Assembly: GCA_046582185.1 (NCBI GenBank) | Contig: JAYGEX010000012.1 | Location: forward strand, 48,780 to 112,779 | Direction: 5' to 3' | From: GCA-002726655 sp046582185 | GTDB lineage: Bacteria; Pseudomonadota; Gammaproteobacteria; Pseudomonadales; Azotimanducaceae | DNA: 64,000 bases | Part shown: piece after piece, positions 55,527-64,000 of the stretch | Numbering within the stretch: position 1 is the stretch's first letter | How the letters are laid out: each line of letters opens with the position of its first letter | The notes under the pieces: generated by a model | What the model was told of the DNA's origin: nothing | The model's database searches: none | Seen by the model: only the letters and a program-made list of their open reading frames with translations | Translations under genes and position numbers: made by a program

Positions 55527-55685
55527 ACCTTTGGCAACACTACCTTTAGCCACATAGGGAAAGACCATGTCTGGTGACTCTTCGGCGGTTTTCGCAATCC
55601 TTTCACTGAAATCTAGAACCAATCTAAATACTAATGGAGCCAGGAATGAGGATGGACTAATTCCCATTCAAGGCAGAATTGGTAT

Positions 55686-56156
55686 TCAAGACATCTGGGA
55701 TTGTAGATAGTTCTGTGATCCGACCTTGTCGATCAGCTCAATCTGAGTTTCCAGCCAATCTACATGGTCTTCTTCTGCATCCAGGATGTCCTGGAATAGC
55801 TCACGGCTGACGTAGTCGGAGGCCGACTCGCAATGAGCGATAGCCTCGCGTAGCAGAGGAATAGCGATTAGTTCCAGCTGAAGGTCACAGCTCAGCATTT
55901 CTTCGACATTTTCGCCGATCATCAGCTTTCCGAGGTCCTGGAGATTTGGCAGACCTTCAAGAAACAGGAGCCGATCAATCAGTTTGTCGGCGTGTTGCAT
56001 CTCCTCGATGGATTCCTTGTGCTCCTTTTCTGCCAGTTGCTCAAACCCCCAATCCTTGTACATCTTTGCGTGTAAGAAGTATTGGTTAATGGCCGTCAGC
56101 TCATTCTTCAGCACTTTGTTGAGGTAGTCGATAACTTCAGAAGATTGGGGTTTCAT
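55686..56156 (-). CDS. bfr: bacterioferritin
   Basis: A 156-residue iron-storage ferritin with haem (E. coli Bfr 158). Glu19 and the NQYFLHAKMYKDWG block start the ferroxidase site, Met53 in EEMQHADKLI is the haem ligand, and DAEEDHVDWLETQ is the second ligand helix. The Met at 56156 is used; a longer frame starting at 56249 adds a basic tail unlike the family. Divergent from bfd with a Fur-like site between. Confidence 0.95.
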   Translation of the reverse strand: MKPQSSEVIDYLNKVLKNELTAINQYFLHAKMYKDWGFEQLAEKEHKESIEEMQHADKLIDRLLFLEGLPNLQDLGKLMIGENVEEMLSCDLQLELIAIPLLREAIAHCESASDYVSRELFQDILDAEEDHVDWLETQIELIDKVGSQNYLQSQMS

Positions 56157-56262
56157 TTCTAATTTCCTTCTACTGGCAACAGCAGCGTGACGATAACTGG
56201 ATCTTACTGCAATGCGCCAATGTCGGGTAACGTCGTTGCTATTTGCCAACGCTACTAGAATT

Positions 56263-56281
56263 GAGAACTATTATCATTTAC
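56263..56281. promoter_or_regulatory. Fur-box-like site between bfr and bfd
   Basis: GAGAACTATTATCATTTAC matches 13 of 19 positions of the classic Fur box by eye. It lies 69 bp before the bfd start and about 107 bp before bfr. Iron control of bfd by Fur is established in other gammaproteobacteria; here it is a prediction. Confidence 0.55.
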
Positions 56282-56349
56282 ATTAACTCTTTGATCATCT
56301 AGACTGGATTTCAGTTGTAAATTCAGATTCAAAGGCTAGGCACAATCAC

Positions 56350-56532
56350 ATGATTGTTTGTGTATGTAAAAAAATCAATTCGGCCCAGGTCAAAGAAGCC
56401 ATTGATCGCGGTATCACCGATGTTGAGGAGCTTAGTGAGCAGCTGGGGCTCGGCACTGGCTGTGGTCGATGTGTGGAATTCACGCGGCAATTTGTTGAAC
56501 AGCAAGTCCTTATCGTTAAAAGCAGCCGTTAA
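56350..56532 (+). CDS. bfd: bacterioferritin-associated ferredoxin
   Basis: A 60-residue [2Fe-2S] protein. Cluster ligands are Cys4, Cys6, Cys38 and Cys41 (CVC and CGRC), the exact Bfd spacing. It reduces bacterioferritin to release iron. Divergent partner of bfr. Confidence 0.95.
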   Translation: MIVCVCKKINSAQVKEAIDRGITDVEELSEQLGLGTGCGRCVEFTRQFVEQQVLIVKSSR

Positions 56533-56617
56533 TAGAAGTCCCTAAGCAGCGCGCTGTCTAAAGTCTGGCTCAAACGAGTCCTGAATCCATCCTTTCAAGA
56601 AATATACCTCTCCCTTT

Positions 56618-57880
56618 TTAGCCCGTCTGGTGGAATACCGGCCATGGATCCAGCAGATTATTGCCCCTAAATGGCAGCAGATCGCCAAACTGAAGCATGA
56701 CGTGTTCGCTTTGGCTTGGGCGAAGAAACATGTAATCGTCCACTTGAAGATTCACCGATGTGGATGTCGTGTAGGGGCTCTGATTAGTGCTGTGATATAT
56801 CGGGTCTGCTACACCGGCGGGGGAAACTACCTTCGCCTTCCAATAACCTCCATAGATGAAATATAACCTCCTCATATTTGGATTCCACGTGGACCAGATC
56901 TTGGCAATTTCACCCATTCCAGGAATCATTAATTCATCGTATCTTTTCAGGATAGGTGTCGCGATAAATACTGCGGGAAGGTTTTCGGTCAAATGATAGG
57001 TATCAAAATCTGTGGGTTTCACAACGCCGGAACCTGCTGACAGGTCATTCATGGTGCCATCATGTTTGTATATGCCGAGCGTGTGACTGCCGGCACCGTT
57101 TAGCGTTAGGCCTTCTGTATCAAACCCGGCAGCTTTGGTCTTGTTTATAAAGCCTTTGTAGATGTCCAGAACACTGGTAACTGCCTGGTCTCCCATCGCA
57201 GAATCCCCTGCCAGATGTGGTTCATAACCCATTAGGCCAGATAGTGTGAGGTGTTGGGGATCATCCTTTATTAGTTGCAGGAGGGGTGTAATGGATTCAG
57301 GTTCTGGTAAACCCCCACGATGAAGGCCGACATCCAGCTCAAAATTGATGCGCATCCTGATGCCCAGTTGACGTGCAAGCGCCTGGTATTGTCGTAACCG
57401 TTCGGGGGTATCGATGAGCCATTGGACCTTGGCTTCAGCATCGTATTTCGTAAGATCAAGTTTCTTGTAAAACGTCGCTGCCGCTGCCACGGGCATTGGT
57501 TTACCGACAAGTACATCGGCTTCGGGGAATGAGCTTGCAATTGCGTTCATAAATGGCTGGTGAAACAACATTAATGAACTGGTCATTGCACGCTGCATGA
57601 CCCGTTCCAGCAAAGGGATCGAAGGCAAAGACTTAACGACGATTCGATACGTCTTGGCACTGCCAACTGATTGCGTAATGTGGTCAATGTTGGTTGCCAT
57701 GCGATCAGCATCTATAAGCATTACCGGCCTGCCGGGTCCGTCGCGCTTCAGTAGATCGTTCAAATTTGAAAAGTACGCGTTGTGAGGCGCGCCTTCATCT
57801 CTGGGGCGCCAGAGAATTGCAGCGCCCCCTGCCGCAAGGGCGATGCCTGCACTACCTTTTAATATTGAACGGCGTTTCAT
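56618..57880 (-). CDS. Tat-exported fold-type III PLP protein (D-threonine aldolase/alanine racemase N-domain type)
   Basis: A 420-residue protein. The N-terminus RRSILKGSAG followed by an Ala/Gly-rich stretch is a twin-arginine-type leader. The rest resembles D-threonine aldolase/D-serine dehydratase-like proteins: VMLIDADRMATNI, RIVVKSLPSIPL with the probable PLP Lys, LDVGLHRGG, GYEPHLAG and LNGAGSHT. Periplasmic action on a D-amino acid or a related compound would be expected; the substrate is unknown. Confidence 0.8.
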   Translation of the reverse strand: MKRRSILKGSAGIALAAGGAAILWRPRDEGAPHNAYFSNLNDLLKRDGPGRPVMLIDADRMATNIDHITQSVGSAKTYRIVVKSLPSIPLLERVMQRAMTSSLMLFHQPFMNAIASSFPEADVLVGKPMPVAAAATFYKKLDLTKYDAEAKVQWLIDTPERLRQYQALARQLGIRMRINFELDVGLHRGGLPEPESITPLLQLIKDDPQHLTLSGLMGYEPHLAGDSAMGDQAVTSVLDIYKGFINKTKAAGFDTEGLTLNGAGSHTLGIYKHDGTMNDLSAGSGVVKPTDFDTYHLTENLPAVFIATPILKRYDELMIPGMGEIAKIWSTWNPNMRRLYFIYGGYWKAKVVSPAGVADPIYHSTNQSPYTTSTSVNLQVDDYMFLRPSQSEHVMLQFGDLLPFRGNNLLDPWPVFHQTG

Positions 57881-58158
57881 TATTCCACTCCAGGAAATCC
57901 AGGATGATGACTATCAGGTGATTGGACATCAGTGCCAGCGCATACAGTATAGATAAGTCGTCCTACCTGTGTAGGCTGGTATTCATCTTGAGTGTTGTCA
58001 ACGATAACAATCTATTGCACGTGGATAGCCGGATGTTTATTAATGGTTATTAGCGTTTTTCAGGATGTATGTCCGCAAGGGATTCGGCGAATGTTGAAAT
58101 TTCCTCACGACTATATTTGGTAGATACGCGTGTAGCAGAGGTACCCTGATGCGTCAGG

Positions 58159-58383
58159 CTAACGCCGGTGTCCAATAAGTCTGACCCGATAGGATTCATC
58201 ACCTATCTGAATAATATCGCCGTGAACAATTTTCCGCCTCTTTTGGGTTTCAATGACTCCGTTTACCGAGACAAGCCCTTCGGCGATCGTTGCTTTTGCT
58301 TGCCCGCCACTAGCGACGATTCCTTCAAATTTTAGTATCTTAAAGAGCTCAACAGGCTCATGGGTAATTTCAACTTCATTCAT
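58159..58383 (-). CDS. S4-domain RNA-binding protein (YbcJ-like)
   Basis: A 74-residue single S4 domain: LFKILKFEGIVASGGQAKATIAEGLVSVNG then KRRKIVHGDII. Equal in length to E. coli YbcJ (about 70). Binds structured RNA; precise role unknown. A short open frame in front of it (58384 upward) looks like a possible remnant but is not called. Confidence 0.9.
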   Translation of the reverse strand: MNEVEITHEPVELFKILKFEGIVASGGQAKATIAEGLVSVNGVIETQKRRKIVHGDIIQIGDESYRVRLIGHRR

Positions 58384-58525
58384 CTATTCGACCCGGGCAA
58401 CAATTTGCTTGATTTGAGAATTGGGGTAGGGTGGTCGTTCTACTGGTTCTGCTTTAAAGTCATTATACTTTTCATCTGGTAGATATCCTGCATGATGCAG
58501 AAATATTTTATCGCGAGGAATTGTT

Positions 58526-58912
58526 ATGACGATCGGATTAAAGATCATATGTGGGCTGTATGCGGCGCTCATGGCCTTGTTTGGCGTTCGTTGGTGGTTC
58601 GCATTTGAGGATATTGCCCTCGAGTGGATGGTTGAGCCTGTGGGTGTCCATGGGGTTAATAATTTAATGGGGGATATGGGTGGCTTGTTTTTTGGTACAA
58701 CCATTATGATAGCGTTAGGGCTCCGGGCTGGTCATTCGGTGTGGTTGCGGGCGAGCGCCTTACTGATGGGTATTGTTGCGCTTGGGCGCTTACAGGGATA
58801 TGCAACGCTCGGCTTTGTGCCAGAGACGGTAGTGCCACTGGTATTTGAAATTGTGAGTTGCGGCATATTGGTCTGGACACATATGAGAATGTCTGCCGAA
58901 CATTCAGCTTAA
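58526..58912 (+). CDS. DUF4345-like four-helix membrane protein
   Basis: A 128-residue hydrophobic protein with about four membrane segments; GLYAALMALFGVRWWF, NLMGDMGGLFFGTTIMIALG and the central GRLQGYATLGF fit the DUF4345 pattern. GAGGAA precedes the ATG. Function unknown. Stands alone. Confidence 0.75.
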   Translation: MTIGLKIICGLYAALMALFGVRWWFAFEDIALEWMVEPVGVHGVNNLMGDMGGLFFGTTIMIALGLRAGHSVWLRASALLMGIVALGRLQGYATLGFVPETVVPLVFEIVSCGILVWTHMRMSAEHSA

Positions 58913-59009
58913 TCCTGTAATCTCATCAGCATCCATGCGGTTTGGCTCGGCACCCTTGCCCTGGTATCGAAGTGTTAGAATATAGTCCTGACATCACCTG
59001 GTTTTACTT

Positions 59010-59666
59010 TTGAGCGCTTATACAATCCATATTCCGCCACCTTGTGATGAGGAAATCGAAGTACTGTATAGCGACGACCATCTGTTGGTGGTGCGCAAAC
59101 CTGCTGGTTTGTTGTCTGTACCAGGACGTATCGTGAAAGACTGTGCCTTGTCACGACTTCAGTTCGATTACCCGGATATCCAGATCGTACACAGGTTGGA
59201 TCTGGATACTTCCGGGATACTTGTATTCTCTCTTTCAAAGCTGGCGACCTCAGATATTAATCGTCAATTTAGAGAGCGAATCGTAAAGAAGCGATATGTG
59301 GCGGTGGTGCATGGCTGCGTTCTCGAGGACAAAGGAGAGATTGAATTGGCTCTTCGTCCTGACCCTGAGAACAGGCCGCGGCAGCTCGTTGACATGGATA
59401 AGGGTAAATGGTCCCTCACCAACTTTGAGGTGCTCGATCGTGAGTCGAACCAGACTCGTCTTAATCTCTTCCCGCTAACTGGCAGGAGCCATCAATTAAG
59501 AATTCATATGGCAGAGATTGGTCATCCCATATTGGGTTGTGACTTGTATGCGCACGAGAAGGCTTTCAATATGGCAGACCGCTTACTGCTACATGCTGCG
59601 GAAATACACTTCACTCACCCGGTAACGAAAGACTGGCTGACATTTGAGAACCTTCCGCCGTTTTAA
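59010..59666 (+). CDS. rluA: RluA-type pseudouridine synthase
   Basis: A 218-residue synthase that modifies 23S rRNA U746 and tRNA U32 in E. coli. HRLDLDTSG with Asp64 (the same position as in E. coli RluA) is the catalytic motif, with KPAGLLSVPGR before and PLTGRSHQLRIH after. The start at 59010 is TTG. Length agrees with E. coli RluA (219). Confidence 0.94.
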   Translation: MSAYTIHIPPPCDEEIEVLYSDDHLLVVRKPAGLLSVPGRIVKDCALSRLQFDYPDIQIVHRLDLDTSGILVFSLSKLATSDINRQFRERIVKKRYVAVVHGCVLEDKGEIELALRPDPENRPRQLVDMDKGKWSLTNFEVLDRESNQTRLNLFPLTGRSHQLRIHMAEIGHPILGCDLYAHEKAFNMADRLLLHAAEIHFTHPVTKDWLTFENLPPF

Positions 59667-59929
59667 CTCATCGGAATACTGGCGATTACATGTGACTTCG
59701 TCCATCAACTACCGTTGCATTTCTGGCCTTTCCAGAGTGAGCGCAGTATTATTGATGCAAATGTAATTCTGCCTGCGCTAACTGCTCAATAACGAGCGAC
59801 ATCATTGGAGTCGCCCCCAGTTCCTGTAAAGAAGCGCCCGTTGTTCTGCCAGTGTGATCGATTGAGAACAACCTTCCAGTCATTTTGACATCAACCATTC
59901 TTTTACATGCCCTCCTAACAGGCAAATAG

Positions 59930-61045
59930 ATGTCTAAATCAATTCTGCTGCTTTGTTTCCTTGCATCAGTCGCGTCGTGCACACCAATGCGTGTGAGCCC
60001 ACCTGAATCGGTGGATGAGCTCCTGTCCGGGGTTGCGCTGTTTGGTGAAGAAGTGGGCGTGTCTGATATTTCTGAAAGTGAAGTGCTTGCCCTTGACGAT
60101 GACATGCGAGAATTTGTTAGAGCAAAGGCAGGTGGTCTGCCGACGGCTAAATCCAGACTAAGACGGCTGCTTAAAGGAATGATTACCGATGGTTTGCTTA
60201 GTCTCGACTACGATCCTAATCTTACCTACACAGCCAAACAAACATTTCACTCTCGTCAGGGAAACTGTCTGTCATTTTCCAATCTCTTCGTTGCAATGGC
60301 CAGGGAAGCGAATCTGGAGGTTTCTTTTCAAATGGCCGATATCCCGCCCAGCTACAACTCTGAAGGCGACTTCGTCTTGTTGAATAATCACATCAACATA
60401 TTAGTGAGTGGTATCAGGAGTGATACGACATTCATGCAGGATTTTGTCGTGGATTTTAATACAGCAGAATACAACGGTAATTATGACACTAAAAAGATGA
60501 GCGATACCTATGCGCTGGCGCTATATTTTAGTAATCGTTCAGTTGAATCGATGCAACAGAATGATATTCGTTCAGCGTTCAGATTTTTAAAGAAGGGGAT
60601 ACAGCTTGACCCTGAAATTGCAGGTCTTTGGGTGAATCTTGGCGTACTGTATTCAAGAAACCAGCACGATGAATTCGCGGTACAAAGTTATCAGCAAGCT
60701 TTGTCGATTCAATCATCTAACAAGTCCGCTCTGGTCAATCTGGTGGCTGTCCTCGGTCGATTGGATCGGCCTTCTGAGGCTGATTATTACTTGTCCCAGG
60801 TCACTTATTATCGGGATCACAATCCGTATTACCACTATAGTCTTGGGCAGGCGGCATTCAATAGACGTGAATTTAACATGGCGCTTGTGAATCTTGATGA
60901 TGCTATTCGATTGAAGAAGGATGAACATCAGTTCTATTATCTTCAAGGCCTTGTCTATCTAGCCATTGAGGACATCGCCAAGGCAGACAGGAGCTTTGTG
61001 AATGCCAAGAAACATGCAGAAAGAGAACAGTTAATTTCTGCTTAG
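59930..61045 (+). CDS. lipoprotein with transglutaminase-like and TPR domains
   Basis: A 371-residue predicted lipoprotein (lipobox VASC, Cys17). Residues 75-180 look like a transglutaminase/cysteine-protease core: Cys113 in RQGNCLSFSN, His154 in NNHINILV and Asp175 in VVDFN. From 190 to 350 there are about four TPR repeats (GLWVNLGVLYSRNQ, YYHYSLGQAAFNRREF). Probably an envelope peptidase or assembly factor; the order is fusion-like but common in proteobacteria. Convergent and divergent neighbours give no clue. Confidence 0.8.
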   Translation: MSKSILLLCFLASVASCTPMRVSPPESVDELLSGVALFGEEVGVSDISESEVLALDDDMREFVRAKAGGLPTAKSRLRRLLKGMITDGLLSLDYDPNLTYTAKQTFHSRQGNCLSFSNLFVAMAREANLEVSFQMADIPPSYNSEGDFVLLNNHINILVSGIRSDTTFMQDFVVDFNTAEYNGNYDTKKMSDTYALALYFSNRSVESMQQNDIRSAFRFLKKGIQLDPEIAGLWVNLGVLYSRNQHDEFAVQSYQQALSIQSSNKSALVNLVAVLGRLDRPSEADYYLSQVTYYRDHNPYYHYSLGQAAFNRREFNMALVNLDDAIRLKKDEHQFYYLQGLVYLAIEDIAKADRSFVNAKKHAEREQLISA

Positions 61046-61321
61046 TCATTGAATATAAAGAATTAAAATGCTTGAAATTATTTTAGATATTTGAGAAAAA
61101 AGTGAGAAATCGCTCATTTAGGTCGATTTTTGAGTAAATTAGTCGTTGTTCTTATTCTGATACAAGCTCAGTTCCTCAAAAAGTGTGAATGGTTCTCTGC
61201 GAATTAGCCTTATTAAAAGCCGTGCTTTTTCTTCTCGACATGGCCCAAGTGAAACCATGTAAACTAGCGAACTATTTAGATGATCGCGGCAACTAACTTC
61301 TAAACCAAGAGGGTAAAACCT

Positions 61322-61876
61322 ATGGGACGTTTTCTAATCGCCCTGATTTGCGTCGTATTAAGTACTGGAGTGACCGCTGATGGTCCTCAAGATGCAATGG
61401 GCCAATACTTCCAGATACTGAATAACAGAAACTACGAAACTATCGGTTCTTTAATGGCAGCGGAGGATATGAATCAGCTGCAAGAGCTGATGGTTAATGC
61501 CATAAGGAAGCAAGTTCGGGTCGGGCGCTACGACATTCAGAAGCGTGTATTCGGCAAGAAGGTATCCATGAAGGTCATTAAGGAGACCACTGCAGATTTT
61601 TATATAGGTCAACTGGCTAAGGAAATCCTCACAGCGGCAGATACACAACACCTGGTTGTAGATGGGCAAGAAGTTCTTGGTCGTTTTAATGAAACGGCAG
61701 AGATGGTACATTTTCTTGTACGGGTGCACATGACACAGGGCGAAACATCCGCAAGTAATATTCGCGTCTACACCTTGGTTAAGGAAGGTGAAATCTGGAA
61801 GATGAAATTTCCGGACATCATCAAGCAACTGCTTCAGGTAATTGAAGTATCCGCCACTCAGCGATTCGGTTCCTGA
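61322..61876 (+). CDS. exported hypothetical protein
   Basis: A 184-residue protein with a signal peptide (cleavage near GVTA). The mature part is helical then beta-rich with no motif I recognise, resembling small NTF2/DUF-type periplasmic proteins (RVYTLVKEGEIWKMKFPD). GAGGG lies 9-10 bases before the ATG. Ends 50 bp before selC. Confidence 0.6.
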   Translation: MGRFLIALICVVLSTGVTADGPQDAMGQYFQILNNRNYETIGSLMAAEDMNQLQELMVNAIRKQVRVGRYDIQKRVFGKKVSMKVIKETTADFYIGQLAKEILTAADTQHLVVDGQEVLGRFNETAEMVHFLVRVHMTQGETSASNIRVYTLVKEGEIWKMKFPDIIKQLLQVIEVSATQRFGS

Positions 61877-61926
61877 TTTAAAAAGACGGACTCACGCGAC
61901 AACAAAAATTTGATACTATTCGCGGC

Positions 61927-62020
61927 GGAAGAGCGTCGCCCCCGGTGGGGCGTGCGGCCTTCAAAGCCGTTGAACTGCTGATAAAGTGGTTGGTGGGTTC
62001 GACTCCTACCTCTTCCGCCA
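61927..62020 (+). tRNA. selC: tRNA-Sec (anticodon TCA)
   Basis: 94 nucleotides with encoded CCA. The 8 bp acceptor stem (GGAAGAGC with its complement), long extra arm and anticodon loop CTTCAAA with TCA at 61961-61963 match bacterial selenocysteine tRNA. Its T-loop GGTTCGACTCC is standard. This shows that the organism makes selenoproteins; none is identified with certainty in the window. Confidence 0.96.
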
Positions 62021-62298
62021 ACTACCTATATAAATCAATAACTTAAATGACAATATGTTCTATACATACCAACTTACATGCCATTAGAATTTGCATGAAG
62101 CTGTAGTTCGCTTTACCAAAACCAATTCAACACCACCCTTTTCTCACAGACCCGCACCCCCCTACCCCCACTTCACAGAAAGGGACTCCTGCACTACATA
62201 GGTATTAGTGGTTTGGACGAGTGGTATGGGCTGATTTTAGTTTAGGTAATTCTCTCCTTATTTAGATGAGTTCCTTAAGCACGGACTCGCTCAGGAGA

Positions 62299-62481
62299 TT
62301 ACGCGCTCCCTTGGGTCTTCCTGCAGGGTTTCCTGATTTTTACCACTCCACGATACTCCGGTGACAAGTTCCCCCCGGCCAGGATATCGACTTCTGTTGT
62401 CGGTATTTCGATACCTTTCTCTTTCAGGAAAGCATTTACACGTTTGCCGTTTGGTGATGCGCTGAATGTATAGAGATGCAT
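62299..62481 (-). pseudogene. truncated glutathione S-transferase N-terminus
   Basis: The frame opens LYTFSASPNGKRVNAFLKEK, then GIEIPTTEVD and LSPEY, which is the thioredoxin-like N-terminus of GST, and then changes to unrelated residues and stops after 60 codons. A real GST is about 200 residues. It lies 280 bp from selC, with a C-rich spacer (CACCCCCCTACCCCC) between. Confidence 0.78.
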
Positions 62482-62544
62482 GGTTTCTCCTTGAAACTGT
62501 AAGTTAGGATTGGATCTATTACTAATTGTTGGGTTTATGCGCCG

Positions 62545-63654
62545 TTAGTTGGAGTATTCGCCGATCAGGCGAATTCGACTCTCCGTCACCGGGTGCGTGG
62601 ATAGGTAGTTTAGAAGTGCGTTACTTTCATCTGCGTCTCCACTTTTACCAGCGCAGTCGGCCGTATGGTCTTGTGCAGAATCCTGGCTTTCAATTTCTGC
62701 AGTATCAGTCTCCACATCGTCACAATCCCCGCGACGGCCCTCGAGGCGGGTCATGATAGCCCCAAAATGAGCGAGATCGATTCCATGGTTATTCATTTCT
62801 GCCAAGGCATAACGATCTGCTTCCTCTTCGAACCGCCTGGAATAAGCAGCGTCCAGAAATATCGCGGGCACGCCAAGCACAACATCCGCAGTCTCGATAT
62901 CCCCTGTGATCAGCACCACCAGAATGGCTATTGCTGAATCCTGCACAACCCTTCGCAGAAAATGCCGGTGTTGCAGGTGACCAATCTCGTGAAACAAGAT
63001 CGCAATGAGCTCGGCATCGTCTTCAGCCAGCTCCACCAGTTCATCCGTAAACACAACCGTGCCATCCGGCAACGCGAGTGCGTTGGGGCCGATGCCTCGC
63101 CGAAACTCAAGTCGGCGAACATTGCCTTTCTCGAGATACGGCGCAAATGTTGATTCGACAGCACGCCGTCGCCATTCCGGTAATTCACTGGGGTCAAGCC
63201 ATACTCTGTCCAGAATATCGAGTGAACCTTCGCCGGACAGCGCGACTATCTCGTCAGGCATTTGATATGCAATCACTTCCGCAATTGCAGGAATACCTTT
63301 CCATACAAAAAGAAAGATAAAAACGACGGTGAATATCGTCGCCCCGAATACCCAGCCCAGATTTGACTCCAGGGCATGCAGAAAAGAGGAATTTGAATGA
63401 TGCTGCACAAGGTAGCTATCAACCAGATCATTATGTGGCGTAACAAATTGCGAATCATCTGGAAATCTAAAACTGCGAGGAACGTTGGCCAATCGGGAGG
63501 ACACTTCAACCTGATCAAGTTGAACCACAGTTTGAATTGTTTGATCAAAGACTGTCTGGACTCGCAGTTCGCCTGCATCTGTTAAAAGCAATACGGCGTC
63601 TTTTGATTGAGAGCTCTTACCATCGGAATAGTGACCCTCAATTCGGGTTAGCAC
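62545..63654 (-). CDS. M48-family membrane metallopeptidase
   Basis: A 369-residue zinc protease. HEIGH (His222, Glu223, His226) is followed by the EEEAD motif (RRFEEEADRYALAEM) with the third ligand. One clear membrane helix lies near 102-120. The C-terminus has an acidic Cys-containing loop, then a LSTHPVTESRIRLI ending common in BepA/LoiP-like proteases. A GTG start at 63654 directly abuts the stop of the upstream DUF898 gene; the two are probably one operon. Confidence 0.9.
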   Translation of the reverse strand: MLTRIEGHYSDGKSSQSKDAVLLLTDAGELRVQTVFDQTIQTVVQLDQVEVSSRLANVPRSFRFPDDSQFVTPHNDLVDSYLVQHHSNSSFLHALESNLGWVFGATIFTVVFIFLFVWKGIPAIAEVIAYQMPDEIVALSGEGSLDILDRVWLDPSELPEWRRRAVESTFAPYLEKGNVRRLEFRRGIGPNALALPDGTVVFTDELVELAEDDAELIAILFHEIGHLQHRHFLRRVVQDSAIAILVVLITGDIETADVVLGVPAIFLDAAYSRRFEEEADRYALAEMNNHGIDLAHFGAIMTRLEGRRGDCDDVETDTAEIESQDSAQDHTADCAGKSGDADESNALLNYLSTHPVTESRIRLIGEYSN

Positions 63655-64000
63655 CTAGGTGACGCCGATATCGAAGTCGAACACCTCACCTAGTTCTTCA
63701 CCCAGAGCGGAGACATTTTCTTTTTCCGCCGCAGCAAAACTGTCTAGGGAGCCGTTCGTGACGAAGCAGATATTGTCCGCGAAATATTTTGTCATACGCA
63801 CCTTGGCAACCGGTAAATACAAACCCAACGTCAAGACAATGAGTATCAGGTTAACTAACAAAACCTTGGCGTAAGGTGCCATCTGCAGGTCTGCCGAAAA
63901 CTCATGGGTTGCGAGCATCGTTGAGTTGTAATAAAGGTTTGAAAGAGCAACGATCGGATAAACCAGTGCTAGAAAGTAAACAATCAGAAAAGCCGCAGCA
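63655..64000 (-). CDS. DUF898 (YjgN-like) membrane protein, 5' end off window
   Basis: The frame is open to the right edge, so only the C-terminal 114 residues are seen, not a short protein starting at 63918. Two hydrophobic segments and the family block LLVNLILIVLTLGLYLPVAKVRMTKYF are visible. Function unknown; its stop and the M48 start are adjacent, as in other genomes where DUF898 and an M48 protease are paired. Confidence 0.85.
   Translation of the reverse strand, partial: AAAFLIVYFLALVYPIVALSNLYYNSTMLATHEFSADLQMAPYAKVLLVNLILIVLTLGLYLPVAKVRMTKYFADNICFVTNGSLDSFAAAEKENVSALGEELGEVFDFDIGVT

Noticed and set aside
58384..58704. 106-codon frame upstream of the S4 gene, antisense to the DUF4345-like gene
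   Set aside because: The C-terminal 40 codons look somewhat protein-like and touch the S4 start, but there is no start signal and most of it is antisense; insufficient support.

Overview
The window reads as one chromosomal segment of a Gram-negative, probably marine, gammaproteobacterium. Signs of this are a TonB-dependent receptor, lipoproteins, a bacterioferritin with its ferredoxin, DinG, an RluA-type pseudouridine synthase, an OmpR/PhoQ-like two-component pair and a tRNA-Sec gene. Base composition looks close to half G+C by eye (not computed). Genus and species cannot be fixed from the sequence alone. Both edges cut genes: xdhC on the left and a DUF898 membrane protein on the right.

Positions 1 to about 34,700 form one large purine island. 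It encodes a nearly complete route from nucleosides to glyoxylate. Uptake and outer-envelope steps: a TonB-dependent receptor (21346-23763), an exported adenosine-deaminase-like protein (19747-21171), two exported NUP proteins whose sequence looks like a nucleoside phosphorylase (23912-25024, 33615-34721), NCS2 permeases (8786-10081, 16370-17749), a CNT nucleoside transporter (32315-33523) and a TsgA-like MFS protein. Salvage: three related phosphoribosyltransferases, a nucleoside hydrolase, ribokinase, PpnN nucleotide nucleosidase, guanine deaminase and two ADA/adenine-deaminase relatives. Ring catabolism: XdhC (for xanthine dehydrogenase), PuuD (membrane urate oxidase with cytochrome c), UraH, UraD, PuuE allantoinase, allantoicase and ureidoglycolate lyase. 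A D-glycerate 3-kinase further on (40362-41246) could return glyoxylate-derived glycerate to glycolysis. Less expected members are two isopenicillin-N-synthase-like dioxygenases, a full-length myo-inositol oxygenase homologue and a very large SNF2 ATPase.

Intergenic spaces in the island carry unusual tandem repeats. Three 125-126 bp units tile exactly from the uraH stop codon to the guaD start codon, two of them with an identical nine-codon leader ORF. Shorter 19 bp and 15 bp repeats precede uraH and the second NCS2 permease.

From about 34,700 to 46,000 come an aromatic-amino-acid hydroxylase with a large C-terminal extension, a PQQ-type sugar dehydrogenase, DinG, the glycerate kinase, a small envelope/two-component operon (glycine-zipper protein, PepSY protein, response regulator, sensor kinase) and a sulfatase.

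From 46,000 to 55,500 there is an accessory redox and detoxification region: DDN-like and nitroreductase flavoproteins, arylamine N-acetyltransferase, a PPOX protein, and a TetR gene followed by luciferase-like, medium-chain and aldo-keto oxidoreductases. A matching palindrome lies at the TetR start and inside the promoter of the next operon. Decayed genes (GMC oxidoreductase, L-serine dehydratase) sit in the gaps.

From 55,700 to the end lie the bfr/bfd iron pair with a Fur-like site, a Tat-exported fold-type III PLP protein, an S4 RNA-binding protein, rluA, a transglutaminase-like TPR lipoprotein, selC, a truncated GST gene and an M48 protease next to a DUF898 protein.
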